Source of the DNA: Pyrus communis
Lineage: Eukaryota > Streptophyta > Magnoliopsida > Rosales > Rosaceae
Assembly (NCBI RefSeq): GCF_963583255.1
Contig: NC_084803.1
Span: 6,748,238-6,812,237, forward strand
Direction: 5' to 3'
DNA: 64,000 nt
Shown: piece after piece, positions 1-9,834 of the stretch
How positions within the stretch are numbered: the stretch's first letter is position 1
Layout: each line of letters begins with the position of its first letter
Position numbers and translations under genes: made by a program
The notes under the pieces: generated by a model
What the model was told of the DNA's origin: nothing
Databases searched by the model: none
The model's input: the letters and a program-made list of their open reading frames with translations, nothing else

Positions 1-194
1 ACACAAAGGCGCTACTTTCAACAATTACTGAGGCTACTATATCCCATACCCATCGCCAAGCAAACAATATCGCACATAGGGCTTGCCCGTTTTGGTCTCT
101 TGGTGAGTCATGCGTGTGATTGGGATGATCACCCTCCAACTTTAATTTTGGATTTAATTATTGATGAGAGTATGGAGCCTGGAATGGCCTTGTA
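1..194 (+). pseudogene. RNase H-like domain tail of a non-LTR retroelement, frameshifted
   Basis: The translation contains RQANNIAHR and, in the next frame, LARFGLLVSHACDWDDHPP followed by a stop at 192-194. This matches the C-terminal end of the RVT_3/RNase H-like domain that closes plant LINE-type polyproteins (a conserved N-x-x-AHRLA motif, then W-D-x-PP). The two halves are in different frames, so one base has been gained or lost near 92-95. The element runs off the left edge of the window. Family assignment is from motif recognition only; a domesticated RNase H-like gene is possible but unlikely with the frameshift. Confidence 0.6.
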
Positions 195-226
195 ACAAAC
201 CAATGTAATGACTCTATCAATGAATA

Positions 227-1691
227 TGTAATACTCTGAAAATTTTAAAACATGTGATTATATGGAATTTTTTTTCAAAAAGTGAAATTACTAAAATGTC
301 TCTCGTTGACTAAACGTAATTATACGAGGATGTATTTTAACCTCATATATTTTATCATATTTCTTGGCATCTTTGGATAGAGCTCGATCTCACGAACGCG
401 TAGGCGCAAACTGTTTGTGAAACAAAGTTATAACAAATGAGATATGAACAAGCGAAGTTAGGGGTGAAATGGTCATTTGACCATAATCTAGATTTCTCCA
501 CAAAATTGTGAGGTGCCACGTGTGTGGCATTGGCTGGGAGAGAGAGAGAGAGAGCACTGCCCAATCAGAAAACAAGGAAGGAGGGAAAGGAGAGAACAAG
601 GAAATGAGGGAGAGAACCGGGTCCTCCCTTTGACTTGCGTGACCCGACCCGTTGCCTTTCTTCTCTGGTGGTTTTCGTCGGTTTTCTGGCAAACCACATC
701 AATCAAACCTTGGGAAATCACTCCATGGCTTCCCTCTACCTAATCCATCCCAAATTTCATATAAAATTGGCCTTGATTGTGTGAAAACTACACGGGGGTT
801 GCGACGGGTTCAAGGATGGCGATCGGCCAATTTCGAAAGCCTCACCGTCAACCACCACCACAAGTAGACTCTCCTCAACCTCAGGAACAAAGCCCATGCA
901 TTGGTTGGGGGCGTTGGAGCTGTTTTGGAGTCGAATCAAGAACACCCAATTTCAAGGGTTTTCGGCGGGTTTGAGTGAAATTGGGGGTTTTCCCGGCCGA
1001 ATTGGACTTCGGCCCAAGTATAAAAATAGCTCCCCTCATTGAGATCTTCATTTCTGAAAATTTTGAGAAGTTTTTGAAATAGTTGAATTTTCCAACCAGT
1101 CGGGGCGGCTGACCGCCAACTGGGGTGGCGTGTGTGGCAGCACGTGGCCAGAATGCCGTCAATGCTATGTTTAAGCTAAATTAGATGCCTTGAAGTCAGT
1201 CTTGATATTTGTATGACGTAGGTTAATCATTCGAACTTAAATTCATTACAATACCGTACTTGATCAATTTTTGAATCGATGATCCAACCGTTTGATCATC
1301 ACCAAACTTTGATACGTTGTAATACGTAATATTTGAGGATCTTAGGAACTTACAGATCGGGAATCCGATGTACGAATCTTCCTGAATTGGAATTGTAAGT
1401 TCGTAAAATAAAATGTCGACCGCCACTTGATTTCGTAATTGACCGAGATCCGACCATTTGATCATAATGAAATTTTAGTATGTTGTTCTAGAAGCGTAAG
1501 ACGAACTACGAATGACTTAATCCCTTTGTTTAGGATATGTAGACTGTCTAATCAGGATGTTAGATGCAGCCATAAACTAAACTAAATGATTTTTTTTTTT
1601 GTGTGGTTAGTTAGAATTATAATTAACCATTATTTTTATTGTGGCCTACTTGTGTGTTTGGCTTCCGAATTAGAAATTTTGGGATGTTACA
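227..1691 (+). mobile_element. Candidate solo LTR, about 1.46 kb
   Basis: The segment begins TGTAATACTC and ends GGGATGTTACA, giving the TG...CA ends and short terminal inversion (TGTAA/TTACA) expected of an LTR. The flanks are GAATA (222-226) and GAATC (1692-1696), a 5-bp target duplication with one mismatch. No primer-binding site, polypurine tract or second copy lies nearby, so it is best read as a solo LTR left by recombination. It includes a (GA)n run at 537-554 and a CACGTG motif near 518. It sits directly after the RNase H-like remnant. Strand is arbitrary. Confidence 0.55.
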
Positions 1692-2963
1692 GAATCTACT
1701 ATCGTTTCTTTGAAAAAAAGGGTTTAGGGTTTTTTTTTGTTTAGATGACGCAATATTGTTCAACTTATTTTCATTGTTATCGTCAATAGTTCAAATCACA
1801 TAGATTTTTTGTTCTCTCACTTCCACTAAAATTGTCATTTATTATTTACTTTTAAAAACTTCCATTTTTCCAATTTGTAACAGCAAAATGAAAACGCCTA
1901 CATATGAGGAAAAAAAAAGGGAAGTTTTGAAGCGCCGCTTAATAAAGAAGGAAGTTCTACAGCTAATTAGTATATAAGGACTTAGAAATTTTGGACAATG
2001 AGCAATTAATACTGCTCTTAACTTGCAAAATTTATCACCATTCGACATATATTTTGTTCCTTAATTATTGTAAATAAAGTTGTAAATAAATTACCACATA
2101 TATGTAACTAGTATTGTCTATGGCATATATATATTTAGAACCTTTAACGTATTTTTTACAGTTTGAAAATCTGCACCATTGCGAGGGCAACTTTTGCTAA
2201 TGAAGGCTATATTTTTCCTAAGCTAATTTACATAATTGTCACATTATCCAAAATCTTCTCATATCAAAGTTTGGGTGAAAAGATTAACAAATTGGGACAA
2301 AGCATTATCCATTATCCAATGAAAACGTGTCTCTGTGTTTACGTGTGAGAGAGAATAACTTATCCAATCAGAGAACGTAAGCACTTTTACAACCGTTTGA
2401 CTGGTTTTGATTGGAAATGAGTGACATGAGGAGGTCCCCCACGTGAGGAGGAGAAAGATCAAAACCGCAAGATGTGAAGGGGTTCGCGTGGACATGGGGA
2501 CAGTAAGATATCATAAGCCACGTGTCACATGCCACGTGTCATAATGGGATTGTTGATTTACTTTAGCTTTTCATTTGACATCGTGCGTGTGCACGTGCAT
2601 GCATGGCATTGCCTTTTCATCCAATAAACGAATTTGATGTTTGTGTGGTTTACTGGGAAATACGAAAAGAAAATTATATCCTGTCCAAAGAGCTAGCAGC
2701 CTGACCACGCTGCTTTTTTAGAGACTAAAAAACCGTACCAGTAGGAAACAAGATACGACGGAACCAAAAATACAAGGAAACAAGAAATGGAATTTTCCCA
2801 GCACCGTGTGCAACAACGAATGACGAGATCAAACTTAAAAAATTATGTAGTCAGATTTTGCCCTCACAATTTCCTTACAAGGAGGTATCTTCAAATGCTG
2901 GAGGGAGTTCTCTTAATAACAACAATTAAGTCTTATCTCACTAAGTGAAGAGGGAGCAATAAG
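1692..2963. other. Intergenic, no gene seen; G-box cluster
   Basis: No coding region is recognised here. The stretch is AT-rich until about 2340, then has several CACGTG/ACGTG motifs at about 2440-2545, listed separately. Confidence 0.5.
2438..2545. promoter_or_regulatory. Cluster of CACGTG (G-box/ABRE-like) motifs
   Basis: Three CACGTG cores occur: one in CCCCACGTGAGG (about 2440) and two in near-identical 13-mers, CCACGTGTCACAT and CCACGTGTCATAA (2519-2545). CACGTGTC is the classical abscisic-acid/bZIP response context. No transcript start or intact gene is recognisable within 500 bp downstream, so this may be a relict promoter or part of a repeat. Confidence 0.35.
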
Positions 2964-3231
2964 TGTAATATTGTAAATAAGTCTACTCAAGATAGTTGAG
3001 TTTGTTATGAGACAGTTGTAACAGTTTTGTAATTAGTTAATGATTAGTTAGACAAGATGTAATTAGTTGTTAATAGAAGTGAGTTAGTCACTAGTAATCT
3101 TATTCCTTATGAAATGAAACCATAATTTTCCTATTATGGTATCTCTCACCTGTGTATAACAATCTTCGATCGTCTTTCTTCTATTTCCCGCTCATCTTCT
3201 TCTTCGAAGCTGCAACCCTAGAAATCTAGCA

Positions 3232-3941
3232 ATGGTGACTTCTGGATCTCCTTCCTCTGAATCTGCCTCTCAAATTCATCCTGCTTCTATGAATTATTGC
3301 CTTAATTCCTCAAATCCTTCGACAATTTCTTTGATTACGATCCATAACATTGGATCTATGGTTCCAATCAAGCTCACCACAACGAATTATCTCACCTGGA
3401 GTGCTTTGTTCGCTATGATCTTCTGCCGATACAACATCACCAGAATAATTGATGGAACGATGACTGCTTGCCCAAATTTCTTCTTGATTCGTCTGGAAAT
3501 CGCACCTCTACTCTGAATCCTCATTATGTGACCTAGTTCGAGAATGATCAGAACATTCTGATCTGGATCAATTTTACACTCTCATATTCTCTCATCCCAT
3601 GCACTGTTGGAGTCAATTCGGCTTGTGAGCTATGGTCAAAATTGGAATCAAGACTTGCGACTGCTTCGTGATCACACATTCATGAGCTTCATTCTCGTCT
3701 TCACAGCATCACTAAGGGTGACTCTATGGCTGCAGTCTATCTTCAACAAATTGAAGAAATTGCTAATGCTCTTGCCTGCGTTGGTGATCCAGTTGAGGTA
3801 ACTGAGTTGATCTTTGTCACTTTACATGATTTTCCCTCTGAGTATGAATCTTTCATTGATGCAATTCAATTTCGGCTCGATTCCACTACCATTGATGAAC
3901 TTCATGGTTTTTTTCTAAGCAATAAACTTCAGTTGAATTGA
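3232..3941 (+). pseudogene. Copia gag-like polyprotein remnant
   Basis: Starting at the ATG at 3232, the product has the Copia N-terminal gag signature, with PIKLTTTNYLTW and then a region like GFCKYNxxxxIDGT. The frame breaks near 3515; the later part resumes in another frame with features of the UBN2 gag domain (GDSMAAVYLQQIEEIANAL, then DFPSEYESFIDAIQFR) and stops at 3939-3941. At least two frame changes are needed to join the parts. It lies inside the Copia remnant and is not a host gene. Confidence 0.65.
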
Positions 3942-4021
3942 ATAATCGTAAGAAAACCTCTCCTTCGGCGCCTATTCAAGCCTTTAATTCTTTTGTTGGA
4001 CTAGGTAATATTGTAAATAAT

Positions 4022-4072
4022 TATATATATATATATATATATATATGTGCGCGCGCACACACACATACATAT
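4022..4072. repeat. Compound (TA)n-(GC)n-(CA)n microsatellite
   Basis: A run of about 12 TA units (4022-4046) continues into GTGCGCGCGCACACACACAT. It interrupts the right LTR of the Copia remnant. Confidence 0.9.
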
Positions 4073-4862
4073 ATACACCAACATGTAATCATATTCCTTA
4101 TGAAATGAAATCATAATTTTCCTATTAGGGAGTTCTCTTAATCAATAACTTAAAATCTCGGATCTTAATCAACTAAGTCACAAGCGTGGTTAGCTACAAA
4201 TTGAGGGGAATGGATTAACAAAAAATCACCATCCAAGTGAAATGCTTACGTTACTAATGTGTTAGTAATTATGATATTACGATCATTCGTGGCTAAGTGA
4301 ACCCTCATGATCCGACTCCAAAAACGAAACCAAGGAACCAAAATCAAATTAAACGTTTCAACCACGTTCATTCAAAAGAAAATAGTGTTATAATCACCAA
4401 TTTTGTCATCAAATTTATTTATTGTGAGCTCAGATTTAAAAATATAAAATATAAAAAAAGGAAAAAAAAAGTCACATTTTATACATATTTAATTTTGAAC
4501 TAGTCTAAACCCCATACCTCGATAAAACATTACAACAATAATTTGATGTGAAAGCCAACTAGTTTGGTATTTGACGTGAAAGCTTACTAGTTTGGTTTAG
4601 GCCTAGTACAAAGATACACGCATACATAAACATACTTGTCAAGGGCATTTGACAATCTTTCCCTTTAAATCAAAAGATACTACTAATATCATATGAACAA
4701 TATATTTTTGGTTCCAAGTTTAGACACCCACACTTTGGCATCTGGATACATATAAAACTTTGCACATTTTGCATAACAGCAGAAAGTAATTACAAAGTTA
4801 AATATAGAATATAAAGCTATACAAGACATGAGAATATATATATATATATTTGACAAAAAAAA

Positions 4863-4870
4863 GGATATCA

Positions 4871-4916
<46 letters not shown>

Positions 4917-4924
4917 TGATATCT
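4863..4924. repeat. (TA)n microsatellite inside a perfect palindrome
   Basis: About 21 TA units are flanked by GATATCAGAAT on the left and its exact reverse complement ATTCTGATATC on the right, so the whole 62 bp can fold into one hairpin. A second, shorter (TA)n run is at 4832-4849. Confidence 0.9.
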
Positions 4925-4994
4925 TTTACCCATTGGTTGACCGAAATGAACTTTACTTTAACTGATCGCAATCCTTGCAACACAAGTTTTCCAG

Positions 4995-5084
4995 ATGTTC
5001 GTGTTCCTTTTATTGTTGTTGTTTGTCTTTCCTTTTATTGGACCGCCTTCTTAGTGACGGATGAAGAAGAATAAGGACTCTATA
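4995..5084 (+). repeat. Copy of the 3' flank of the 8.0-8.5 kb ORF
   Basis: The stretch begins GATGTTCGTGTTCCTTTTAT and ends GTGACGGATGAAGAAGAATA followed by AGGACTCTATAA. It matches 8701-8804 closely and, in its first 30 bases, also 8641-8672. This indicates a segmental duplication about 3.7 kb apart, in direct orientation. Confidence 0.75.
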
Positions 5085-6312
5085 AATTGATTTTTTTATG
5101 TTTTGTAAATTTGTTCTCTGAAAATAAAACACCTTATTTTTAACTTCAATAATTTAGTTTTAATTTTTAAATACAAAACAAAACATAGCAGTACAAATAA
5201 ACATAATTAATTAAAAATAAAAGGCAAATCAAGAAGATGGTTGAACCTTGTAAGTTTGTTAGGTGTGTTTAATTTTAAGTATGTTGAAAAAAAACACTTG
5301 TAGTATTTTAGATTCGAATTAACTCAGGCCATAGATTTACTAAATTTTATTCAAATCAGATTCACCAGATTATGTCACATAGACAAGCTTTAATTTTTAG
5401 TTTTTTTAAATGTTGAAATCCAACGGTGACTTGGGTGACCCTCACTGGTGCAGTTGGACAGCTGCAATGGCACAATCTAAGGATATTCTTGCAAGGGCAA
5501 ATGAAAGGGCACAAGTCCTTTTGCCCAATTGCCTTCCATTTTTTTACAACGTTGCACTATCATTATTTTGGACCAAGGAGAGTTCAACCCAATTGTCCTA
5601 TCAATTGGACTATGGGTGAAAATGCTCTAAGGAGAAAGAAAATGTGTGTGGAGGTCTTTTTGTTTTTTAAGTGCAGATGCTAATTGGATAATTGGAATTA
5701 TAACAGTCGAATCAAAGCTTGGAAAAATCATGTGAAAAATGTACTTCCTTCGCTATTGCAACTAGGACTCCCGCTCCGTAAACTACACTCGCTGCCCCCC
5801 CGGGGTCTCGTCTCAAGGGGTCTGTTGCATTCTGAAAAAACAAAATGGTTAACGATAAAAAAATCATAATTATTCATGAAAAATGGAAGGAAAAAAAAAA
5901 ACGTCGCCACTGTTGGCCTATTAGTCTTTTTTTTTTTTTTTTTTTGCATGGTCAAAGCCTATTAGACTGCCTAATTTCTCTTCAAGTTCTCTATCGGTCA
6001 AAAGCCTCTCTGACCCTAAGCAACGATGTCTTTCTTTCTTACCACAAGTTATGATAAAAAATAAAGAAGAAAAGAATAAATAAAATACAAACTGACTACT
6101 CACTTCCTTCCATTTTGTTCTTACAATGAAAATAGGAATTTGTGTATTTAAAAATGTTTATGTTTTTTTTTTTTCTTACAAACAATAATGTGTACATACA
6201 TCATTGCTTTTCACGACTGCGATGATAAAGCATCATCTGCAAAAGTTTTTTCTTTTCTATTTCTTGTCTTCTACAAAAGTTGTTTACTCTAATCGTCGTG
6301 TTGTATAATTAA

Positions 6313-6545
6313 GGTGAATTGTGATGGAAATTGGTTAAATGTATTTTGACGACGAGGGTATGGATGGGCGGCTCGGGATTATGCATGTATTTTAAAGGGT
6401 GGTGGCGGCGTTGGAAACTTTCCATGCGAGTCCAGCTTAATGGCGGAAGCGGCATGTGCATATTTATTGGCTTGTACTGACAAGGTTTTGATGAGATTCA
6501 GGAAGAATCAGACTCAAAATGTCTCGCGTGGATATGATTAATGGC
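6313..6545 (+). pseudogene. RNase H-like (RVT_3) domain remnant, frameshifted
   Basis: In pieces the translation reads VNCDGNW, then GYGWAARDYACILKGGG, then ESSLMAEAACAYLLACTDK, and in a shifted frame GFDEIQEESDSKCLAWI followed by a stop. This is the core of the plant RNase H-like domain: the catalytic D in VNCDG, the E in AEA, and the later D in SDS. A one-base loss near 6484 separates the last part. It is the N-terminal half of the domain type whose C-terminal end lies at 1-194. It is probably LINE-derived; it could be remnant of a host RNase H-like gene. Confidence 0.65.
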
Positions 6546-7450
6546 AAAAAGTCGTATGCAATATTTTTTGACATTGTTGCAAGGAAAGGAAACTAAATCA
6601 ACCTAAAATTATTAGCAAGAAAAGGAGCCTAAATGTTTTCTAGGAAAGAGAAAACTAAGACTAGTTGCATTTTTATATTTATTGTACTTATCCTATTAGG
6701 CTTAGGAAAACATAAACATTGTCCAAAATATTTTTATTTTTTGTTACTTATTTTTTCATCGAATATGAATACCAAATGACATTTGTGGCTTGTACCATGT
6801 CATTAAAACTTCACTACTTAATTCCATCTTTGATTTAATTACTTTAGTTTAGGAAGAAAAAATGCAAAAGAAAACTTAAAACTTAATTATATTGAATGGC
6901 AATTCAAAACTATAATTCAAGTCACGAAAGATTGTCAAATCAGGTCCAAATCAAGCTCGATGCACAACTACGCAAATTCCAGTAGCATAGCCTCGTCTTC
7001 GAAATTGCACCAAAATCTCATGTGAACTGTAATGTACTCAAAATCAGTTTTAACGTGTTTATTTTGATGTGAGAGAAAATTAAATTTAATTAGCTCATAC
7101 TTGAAATTAAAACCGAAGGAATTTTTTTAAACAATGTGACATTTCAATTATACTGATATCAGTTAGATCAAAGAGGGGATGTATTTTGTTTAGCTTCAAT
7201 ACTCTTTCGTTATTGCTCAAATTCAATTATCAACTATGCTTTCACAAAAAAGCGAAAAAAGAAACTATGACCTATGCACCCGTCATCATTACTTAATTTG
7301 TATCCGAATGAGCACTACACGTTGATTCAAAATAAGACTAAATAATGAATCAAAATTTGGGATTATTTTTCACAGGAACTAGGAAGTGGCTTTTGGGAAA
7401 ATTATCAAGTAGGTTTTTGAAGGGTACTTTTGGGATTTAAGAAAAATGCT
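6546..7450. other. Intergenic, no gene seen
   Basis: AT-rich sequence without recognisable coding or repeat structure. A transcript may begin near 7450-7500, because a long CT tract of 5'-UTR type follows. Confidence 0.4.
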
Positions 7451-7522
7451 ACTATAAATTGGCATGCAATGCCATGCATCAGACATCAGTGAAGAGTTTG
7501 AAACCCAAAACTACAGACACAA

Positions 7523-7524
<2 letters not shown>

Positions 7525-7576
<52 letters not shown>
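7525..7576 (+). repeat. (TC)26 microsatellite
   Basis: An uninterrupted 52-bp CT tract. Long CT tracts of this kind are common in plant 5'-UTRs, and the ORF-bearing region at 7.9-8.5 kb follows. The promoter/UTR link is an inference. Confidence 0.9.
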
Positions 7577-7579
<3 letters not shown>

Positions 7580-7895
7580 CCATTTTCATCTACGTACCGG
7601 CCGGCTCAAATCAAGGTATCTCTCCTTTAGCAACGGGTTAAGTTATATTCAAAGTCATTGATCTTTTTTCTTGAAACTTTTCCTCCAGTACTAAAGATGT
7701 CATTTTTAGGGTTAGGAAAAATTTATGGATTTGTTGCTTTTGTTAATGTTTTGTTTTTCATTTATTTCCTTTTTTTTTATATTTAGTTGTATTGATTTAT
7801 CTTGTACTTTTGTGCTTTGAATGAACTTGTGAAATATGGAGATGGATCAGCTGCTACTGCCGCCGCGTATTGATCATGAAGTTGCCGACCATATA

Positions 7896-8487
7896 TAAGA
7901 TGGAAAAGATTGAAAAAAAGCTTGAGTATCTCATGAAGAAGCGTGAAAGGTTAGCTGAGTCACAATGCAACACTCTTTAAATTTAGCGGGCACGGCGTGC
8001 GCCATTTTTGTGGCCATCTTGGGGGTTTGTGGTACGTCACGGTAACAAATCGGAAAGGATAAAATGCAGTCTCCTGTACTTAGGCGTTGTCTTTGTAACC
8101 TGTGGCATTGCCCTTCCATTTGTGCTCCTACATTTGTCTGCCATTTACTTTAAAAAACACCAAAAGCTTTTTATTGTGAAATTGAAGAGAAACAATTTGA
8201 AGAAAAAAAGAGATCTACTACAGTTGGGCAAGAGGCAAGGGAAAATTCCGAACGACGATCCAAAATTTTACCTGATTGGGCAACTCTCAAAAATGGAGAT
8301 AATCAGGCTTGCTGAGAGAAACACAGCCCGAGCCAGCAGATTTGTGATGTGTTTCCTATTTTACCTCCTCCTAGTTTTTATCGGCTTTATTTTCATGTTC
8401 ACTGATCCCTGTAAATCCGCACCTCCAAACTCATACATCCCACAAGCATCTGGAATTCCATTCCCACCCCCATTCCCATACAATTAG
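7896..8487 (+). pseudogene. Unrecognised multi-pass membrane protein, apparently frameshifted
   Basis: The longest intact piece (8008-8487, 159 aa) has two strong hydrophobic segments, LLYLGVVFVTCGIALPFVLL near residue 21-42 and CFLFYLLLVFIGFIFMF near 113-130, separated by a very basic stretch (KLKRNNLKKKRDLL). It ends in a proline-rich tail (GIPFPPPFPYN). Upstream in other frames are MEKIEKKLEYLMKKRERL (from 7896), a basic coiled-coil-like start, and NLAGTACAIFVAILGVCG, another membrane segment. If these belong together the protein would have a coiled coil and three or more membrane spans, broken by two frameshifts. I do not recognise the family. A spliced intact gene is possible, but I see no convincing splice sites at the frame changes. 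Confidence 0.35.
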
Positions 8488-8895
8488 TTAGACTTGAGTA
8501 GTATGTTTGTCCTTCTTGCAGAATATATATAAGTTAGGTGTTTGTATAGGTTATTAGGTTGGGATCCTTTTTCTTATCATGAATGATTATTTATGCAGAG
8601 GAATTGAAGTGTAATGTGGATGAAACAAGTTAATTGATTGATGTTCGTGTTCCTTTTATGGTTGCTGTTTTTCTTTTTATCATGGATGATTATATATCCG
8701 AGATGTTCGTGTTCCTTTTATTGTTGCTGTTTTTCTTTCACTTGTGTCATGCGTATGTTGGGTCACCTTCACAGTGACGGATGAAGAAGAATAAGGACTC
8801 TATAACTCTGTCATTAGTTTTAGATTTTATCTCACTCATTTTCTTTAGCCATCCACCACCCTCGAATTTTCAATTAATGGAGTCCTATTAGTGTT
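8488..8895 (+). other. 3' flank of the membrane-protein ORF; internal repeats
   Basis: GATGTTCGTGTTCCTTTTAT occurs twice (8641 and 8702), with a shared ATCATGAATGATTAT / ATCATGGATGATTAT block before each. The second copy plus downstream sequence is what is duplicated at 4995-5084. Confidence 0.55.
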
Positions 8896-8897
8896 AT

Positions 8898-9520
8898 TAT
8901 ATTATATCAAATTCCAAGAAAATAACCAGACTTTAAACAAAATAAAATAATAATAATTAACCAGACGTTAGCACTCTATTTGGATACGTAATAAAGACTC
9001 AGAATTCGCTTTGAAGTCGGAAATCTAGAACGGAAAAGCAATTTTTTCCACCATATGCAGCCAGAGAAGAATTTACATATATACATGATAGGAGGACACA
9101 GTTTTGTTTCTAAACCGAACAAAATCGAAATGTTTTCTCCAGTATATGCGGTCGGAAAAGAATTTACAGATATACAGTGGGACACACAATAATGTTATAA
9201 CTCAAAAGCATTTCATATCAAATTCTTGGTGTAATGTTTTAATTACGAGGTAAGTTGATCTTGGGTTTGGATGTATAATTCCAAATTTCCATTAATTTTT
9301 CTTTACAGAAAATAAAAAAAAAAAACCTGAAATTGAATGGACTTTTGTGTAATTGGAGAAAAGCTGGACCAGTTTCCCCAGTGTTTCTGGATAAAACTTG
9401 AAGGCAAATAGAAAACGCGGTCGCTTCATCCTGTTCCACAAGCACGGTGTAGTCAGCATTTGCTTCTGCAGCAAGTAAACGCAAATTCACCAAATGAAGT
9501 AACTGGTGATATGATATGAA
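8898..9520 (-). pseudogene. Duplicated 3' end of the Core-2/I-branching glycosyltransferase gene
   Basis: This block is a direct copy of about 11085-12011, which holds the last exon and downstream sequence of the glycosyltransferase gene. On the minus strand the exon copy (about 9334-9465) follows an acceptor-like CTGCAG and reads KQMLTTPCLWNRMKRPRFLF, then KFYPETLGKLVQLFSNYTKV. It differs from the intact exon by G-to-R, C-to-R and R-to-F changes. The stop codon is missing because about 220 bp present in the intact copy has been deleted, so the frame runs on into downstream sequence. No other glycosyltransferase exon is present, so it cannot make the enzyme. Confidence 0.85.
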
Positions 9521-9834
9521 ATATCTTAAGGCCTTGATAGTTCATCGATTCCTTGCATTTACATACACAAGTAACAAAATATTAGACCGAAAAATGATAC
9601 GCTAAATGAAAGCGAGCCTACTTCGATCTCCTTCACGCTAAGGTTATCTAGACGTCTTTTTCTCAAGGAAGTTTCCTTTTCGGGGAGTTAGTGAAGAAGT
9701 CTCCATTTATCACAAGGAGATTTTCTTACTTTAAATTTTTATGAACACAAGCTTAACTCTTACGAAGGAGAGTTTGTTGTCTCGTTAAATTAATGAATAA
9801 CGAAAGGACAGAGATTCGTAGACAGGTGCAATAT
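9518..9834 (+). repeat. Dispersed repeat, copy A (partner at 52727-53150)
   Basis: From ATATGAAATATCTTA through GTTCATCGATTCC, GGGAGTTAGTGA, AAGGAGATTTTCT and GTTTGTTGTCTCGTTAAAT to GAATAACGAAAGGACAGAG, the sequence follows 52727-52920 with about 80% identity by eye, in the same orientation. It begins exactly where the glycosyltransferase duplicate ends. Copy A lacks the MITE found in copy B. No coding or terminal repeats are evident; the element class is unknown. Confidence 0.75.

Larger units (their letters stand above)
2964..4127 (+). mobile_element. Degenerate Ty1/Copia element with short LTRs
   Basis: Two related ends are visible. The left LTR (about 2964-3136) begins TGTAATATTGTAAATAA and ends in a motif repeated at 4091-4127 (ATTCCTTATGAAATGAAA, then CATAATTTTCCTATTA). 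The right LTR also repeats the starting motif at about 4004-4020, but its middle is replaced by a (TA)n tract. TGGTATCTCTCACC just after the left LTR resembles a Met-tRNA primer-binding site. The interior holds only gag-like coding with frameshifts; there is no protease, integrase or reverse transcriptase. The element is internally deleted and non-autonomous. The terminal dinucleotide TA rather than CA leaves the exact ends uncertain. Confidence 0.6.
4128..6312. other. Intergenic, AT-rich, no gene seen
   Basis: No supported coding region. It includes two AT microsatellites, a 3'-flank duplicate at 4995-5084 and a short C-rich island at about 5765-5830 (ACTCGCTGCCCCCCCGGGG) that contrasts with its surroundings and may be an insertion of unknown origin. 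Poly-A and poly-T tracts are frequent. Confidence 0.5.

Noticed and set aside
5765..5830. C-rich island as an organellar or rRNA insertion
   Set aside because: Composition is unusual, but I could not match it confidently to plastid, mitochondrial or rRNA sequence.
4022..7576. Microsatellite tracts as CRISPR-like or telomeric arrays
   Set aside because: They are simple di-nucleotide repeats without spacers or telomere units, in a plant nuclear context.
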